Assembly (NCBI GenBank): GCA_003561145.1 | Contig: PWXL01000105.1 | Location: forward strand, 1 to 17,634 | DNA length: 17,634 nt | Reading direction: 5' to 3' | Source of the DNA: Candidatus Atribacteria bacterium | GTDB lineage: Bacteria; Atribacterota; Atribacteria; Atribacterales; Atribacteraceae | In this document: one piece after another, positions 15,092 through 17,634 of the stretch | Position numbering within the stretch: position 1 is the stretch's first letter | How the letters are laid out: the number at the start of each line of letters is the position of its first letter | The notes under the pieces: model-generated | Databases searched by the model: none | What the model saw: only the letters and a program-made list of their open reading frames with translations | What the model was told of the DNA's origin: nothing | Position numbers and translations under genes: made by a program

Positions 15092-15122
15092 AACCAGCCG
15101 GGAGTATGCTTCCCGGCCGGTT
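15092..15122 (-). other. Intercistronic hairpin between binding-protein and permease genes
   Basis: AACCAGCCGGGA (15092-15103) and TCCCGGCCGGTT (15111-15122) pair over 12 bp, with a single G-U pair in the minus-strand RNA and a 7-base loop. It lies between the copy 2 stop (15148) and the permease Shine-Dalgarno (15074-15079). No T run follows. As in many importer operons, such a structure can stabilise the upstream message or partly block polymerase, giving more binding protein than permease. That role is inferred. Confidence 0.65.
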
Positions 15123-15147
15123 GTTCTTCTACGTGTGATCTTGAGCA

Positions 15148-16392
15148 CTAGTCAAGCGCGTCCAGGAGATCCTGGTAGCGGGCGGCGATTTCTTCAGGAG
15201 TATATTGGGCGGGTACCTGCTGGGCTACAAACTTCATCTCGTTCAGGATATCGGCGCGCTCGACACTCCGCAAATGAACGGGGTAAGGAACCTGCTGGCC
15301 GTGAGCTTCCTCGAGAATCGGGAAGTAGGGGTGTGCCTCATAGTACGCCTCACTGGTCAAAACACTTGCGCGGTTGGCCGGCTGGTACCGGAGTGCGACA
15401 TCGCTTACGATTTCAGGATCGAAGAGGTAACGCAGGACTTTCATGACCGCTTCGGAATCTTCGGTATCAGAGTTGACCATGTAGGGCCACCCGAAGGTAT
15501 TGACGACAAAATCATCCTCGGCTCCTTCCCGCGGCGGCTGCACCATCACTTCCCATTCTGTGGCGTAGTCCAGCACATCCTGGGTGTAGGCGAAGATATT
15601 GATCGCTTCGGGGAAGAAGGCGGCCCGCTCACCCATGAAGGCTCCGCGGAAGTCACCGGAGGCCCAGGCGTGCGATTCGGGGTCCTGCAGGCCTTCGTTG
15701 GCCAGCGTCTGGTAGAATTCAATGAGCGCTATGCCTGCTTCTGAATCAATGATCGGGGTGCCGGTATCCCTGAACTGGCCGCCCATGGACATGAAGGTCG
15801 CCGTCATCCAGAAGGGCGGGTGGTGGGCGCCACCGGGCTGTGCGTAAGCAAATTGGTCACCGGTGAGCACTTCTTCCTGCAGGATTCTGCATGCATCGAG
15901 CAGTTCTTCCCAGGTTTGGGGTTCTTCCAACCCGGCTTCTGCGAGCCAATCCTTGCGGTACCCCATGTAGTAGGGAGCCGAATGTATGTTGATACCATAA
16001 ATACCGTCTTCATAGGTTGTCAGAGTGAATGCGATATCGTAAATGTCGGCAAAGTCCTCCGGATCTTCCTCCGCCCAGGCTTCGATATATTCGCTTATAT
16101 CAAGCAGCGTTCCCCGAATAACCATGGTAGCGGTGAATTCATGGAAGATCTGCACGATATCCGGCGCTATACCGACCGCGTGGTTTCTCATGAAGTCCAC
16201 GTGAGACTCTTCCAACGGAATGACGTCAAACTCTACACGGATATCGGGATTTTCCGCGTGAAAGGTCACGAACTCATCCGCCGGGATGAACTCCTGGCGC
16301 CCGAACCACACGGTGACCGTCGTTTGCGCACCGGCCAAGGTGGCGGGAAGCAGGAACGCCACAACCAGAAACACCAGCAATAACTTCTTCAT
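15148..16392 (-). CDS. ABC transporter extracellular solute-binding protein (family 1), copy 2
   Basis: A 414-residue family 1 solute-binding protein and the first gene of the importer operon. The start ATG 16392 has GGAGG just upstream, and the signal peptide (cleavage after AGA, residue 22) is the same as in copy 1 except for residue 9. It aligns with copy 1 without gaps at a constant offset of 3,122 bases. Differences cluster at residues 84-92 (GEFLATMVV to HEFTATMVI), 123-142 (including GPFF to APYY), 329-335 and 362-372, while the last 40 residues differ at one position. Some changed segments lie where family 1 proteins line the ligand cleft (the counterpart of the LYYNKD region), so the two copies may differ in ligand preference or affinity. 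Transcription probably starts from the promoter at 16449-16477. Confidence 0.93.
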   Translation of the reverse strand: MKKLLLVFLVVAFLLPATLAGAQTTVTVWFGRQEFIPADEFVTFHAENPDIRVEFDVIPLEESHVDFMRNHAVGIAPDIVQIFHEFTATMVIRGTLLDISEYIEAWAEEDPEDFADIYDIAFTLTTYEDGIYGINIHSAPYYMGYRKDWLAEAGLEEPQTWEELLDACRILQEEVLTGDQFAYAQPGGAHHPPFWMTATFMSMGGQFRDTGTPIIDSEAGIALIEFYQTLANEGLQDPESHAWASGDFRGAFMGERAAFFPEAINIFAYTQDVLDYATEWEVMVQPPREGAEDDFVVNTFGWPYMVNSDTEDSEAVMKVLRYLFDPEIVSDVALRYQPANRASVLTSEAYYEAHPYFPILEEAHGQQVPYPVHLRSVERADILNEMKFVAQQVPAQYTPEEIAARYQDLLDALD

Positions 16393-16448
16393 GATACATC
16401 CTCCCTCGTCATAATTTTGTTTGGAAAGAGATGTTGCTTCAACTGGTA

Positions 16449-16477
16449 ATTATAAAGCACGCTGTCAGTGGAGTCAA
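16449..16477 (-). promoter_or_regulatory. Strong sigma70-type promoter of the ABC importer operon
   Basis: On the minus strand TTGACT (16472-16477) and a perfect TATAAT (16449-16454) are spaced by 17 bases, the best promoter in the window. The start point would be near 16442, inside a small inverted repeat GTTGCTTCAAC (16433-16443) that could be an operator. The leader to the ATG at 16392 is about 50 bases. Confidence 0.8.
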
Positions 16478-16884
16478 GACATTTCATACTTAAAAAGGCT
16501 TATGGAAGTGTAGAAAGGTAAATAAGAAATATAATATTAGCAACATATTATATTAAATAAACTTAAAAAGAGGATTATTATTAGTAAATGCGTATTATTA
16601 ATACTTTTTAAATTTTTTGATATTCATTATGAGGCCGTTACAGGAATACCGGACGTGTCATGGTATCTCGTAAAAGAAGAAAAGCTATTTTCTCTACCAA
16701 GTGTTTATAGGATTGGGCTGCTATGGTGGCATGATTGTCTATTCACTTTCCTCTCTCTAAAGAATTATACCATATTCTTTCAATAGTATCTTTTTACCAA
16801 ATTTTTATGATTCCTTGAAGGTTTCTTGAGGATGAATCCATATTATGAACATAGGTGATTTGCTCTGAGAAAGGAGATGTGACA
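16478..16884. other. AT-rich divergent intergenic region
   Basis: About 400 bases with no credible gene, clearly richer in A and T than the flanking genes, especially 16500-16640. It contains ATAATAT/ATATTAT arms near 16530-16550, a 13-base palindrome GTATTATTAATAC (16592-16604), and a 7-bp inverted repeat AAAGAAT (16759-16765) / ATTCTTT (16774-16780). For the gene at 16885 only a weak promoter is seen (TTGAAG 16815-16820, 18 bases, CATATT 16839-16844). Confidence 0.55.
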
Positions 16885-17634
16885 ATGAAACGTTTTTTGA
16901 TCTGTAGTGTGGTTTTGTGTGTCGTATTGTTTTCAGCCGTTGGTATGGGGGCGCACAGTGAGAGTGTTTCGAATTTCGGGGGAATGGGATTCCCGGATCA
17001 CGAAGAAGGATGGGAAGAAATGGAAGAGCGTTTGAGCGGCCGGGACTTTGTCGCTCTGGGTGAAATAGGTATTATTTCCGGATCCCTGCTGACCATGGGC
17101 GGAGAATGGTTTGTGCAAACGGCGGATGAGCTCTATGAAATTCATTTAGGGGACCATGATCACCGGGAACTGACCGGCATCGCGCTTGAGGTTGGGAAAG
17201 AAGCCGTCGTCTGCGGTTATGTATATGACGACGATATAGCGGTTGTTTCACTATCGTATGCCGACAGTACATTCAATTGTCCACGTACGACCGGGGGGAT
17301 TATTGCTGAGGGAAGGGTAGACATAATACCAGGGATACTGACTCATCGAAACGGAAGCTTCTTCGTATGCCCGGTTCCCGAATCGAACGATATCCCCCTG
17401 GCAGGATACGATTGGCTGGATGTGGAAACCTTAAATAATTGGGTTGATGCATCCGTAGTGGTATTCCTGAATGATATAGGTGAGGGGCCGGAACTACTCG
17501 CTCTTTCCCTGCGTGAGGTAACATTTCATTTTCGCACCGTAGAAGGCACACCTTTATGGGCCGGTCAAGGCCGGGGGGAGAGCCGTGAAGCCCTGCTTTT
17601 CCGTTACAATGGGCGCGAAGTTCAGCAGCAGCAG
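16885..17634 (+). CDS. Secreted protein of unknown function (3' end outside window)
   Basis: The frame opens at ATG 16885, with AAGGAG (16871-16876) eight bases upstream, and stays open through 250 codons to the window edge. It begins MKR followed by a hydrophobic stretch and a likely signal peptidase I site after residue 23 (MGA before HS), so the product is exported. Residues 58-130 (GEIGIISGSLLTMGGEWFV, then DELYEIHLG, HRELTGIALEVGKEAVVCGYVYDDDIAVVSLS) read as alternating beta strands. They suggest a small barrel in which a substance or signal is sensed, but no family is recognised with confidence. Later TFHFRTVEGTPLWAG (about 220-234) resembles a second, similar unit. There are four cysteines in the mature part visible here or just after the signal. 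The gene diverges from the importer operon; no functional link is evident. Confidence 0.75.
   Translation, partial: MKRFLICSVVLCVVLFSAVGMGAHSESVSNFGGMGFPDHEEGWEEMEERLSGRDFVALGEIGIISGSLLTMGGEWFVQTADELYEIHLGDHDHRELTGIALEVGKEAVVCGYVYDDDIAVVSLSYADSTFNCPRTTGGIIAEGRVDIIPGILTHRNGSFFVCPVPESNDIPLAGYDWLDVETLNNWVDASVVVFLNDIGEGPELLALSLREVTFHFRTVEGTPLWAGQGRGESREALLFRYNGREVQQQQ

Noticed and set aside
12026..16392. Mobile-element-driven duplication of the binding-protein gene
   Set aside because: There is no transposase, target-site duplication or terminal inverted repeat around either copy; homology stops 12 bases upstream of each start codon.

Overview
The window looks like a chromosomal stretch of an anaerobic bacterium of moderate GC, read from sequence alone. 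A split 2-hydroxyacyl-CoA-dehydratase-activase-type gene set points to anaerobic metabolism. The two solute-binding proteins carry plain signal peptidase I signals with no lipobox, which would fit a cell with an outer membrane (Atribacterota-, Spirochaetota- or Limnochordia-like), but the phylum cannot be settled here. There are no rRNA or tRNA genes, CRISPR arrays, transposases or phage genes.

Layout. (1) 1-227, minus: the start of a lipoprotein gene running off the left edge, with a good sigma70-type promoter. (2) 709-3795, plus: three overlapping genes. Two are DUF2229/COG3580-COG3581-type proteins and the third is a BadF/HgdC-type ATPase activase with its cluster cysteines. No recognisable dehydratase subunits are present. 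(3) 3945-6182, plus: a polytopic membrane protein with a DUF4234-like C-terminus, a rhomboid protease and an exported MsrB. This looks like an envelope-directed operon. (4) 6269-7006, minus: a secreted DUF3298/RsiV-like protein with its own terminator. (5) 7285-11864, minus: hyuA, hyuB and a GNAT acetyltransferase, coupled end to end. (6) 12026-16392, minus: a carbohydrate-type ABC importer operon in the order binding protein, permease F, permease G, second binding protein. The two binding proteins are about 89% identical (by-eye count) and bracket one permease pair. There is no ATPase gene. The operon starts from a near-consensus promoter at 16449-16477. (7) 16885-17634, plus: the 5' part of a secreted protein gene of unknown function, cut by the right edge.

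How the genes may work together. The importer operon is followed on the same strand by the hyuAB-GNAT operon, so uptake and ATP-dependent opening of a cyclic amide, or carboxylation of a carbonyl compound, may be linked; this is inference. Hairpins follow both binding-protein genes. The one between binding protein and permeases is of the kind that raises binding-protein expression over permease expression. The gap before hyuA holds a pair of palindromic repeats 21 bp apart that resemble an operator.

The points most worth a second look are the twin binding proteins and their mosaic identity, the hyuAB-GNAT coupling, a perfect 14-bp inverted repeat inside hyuA, and the activase module without a dehydratase.
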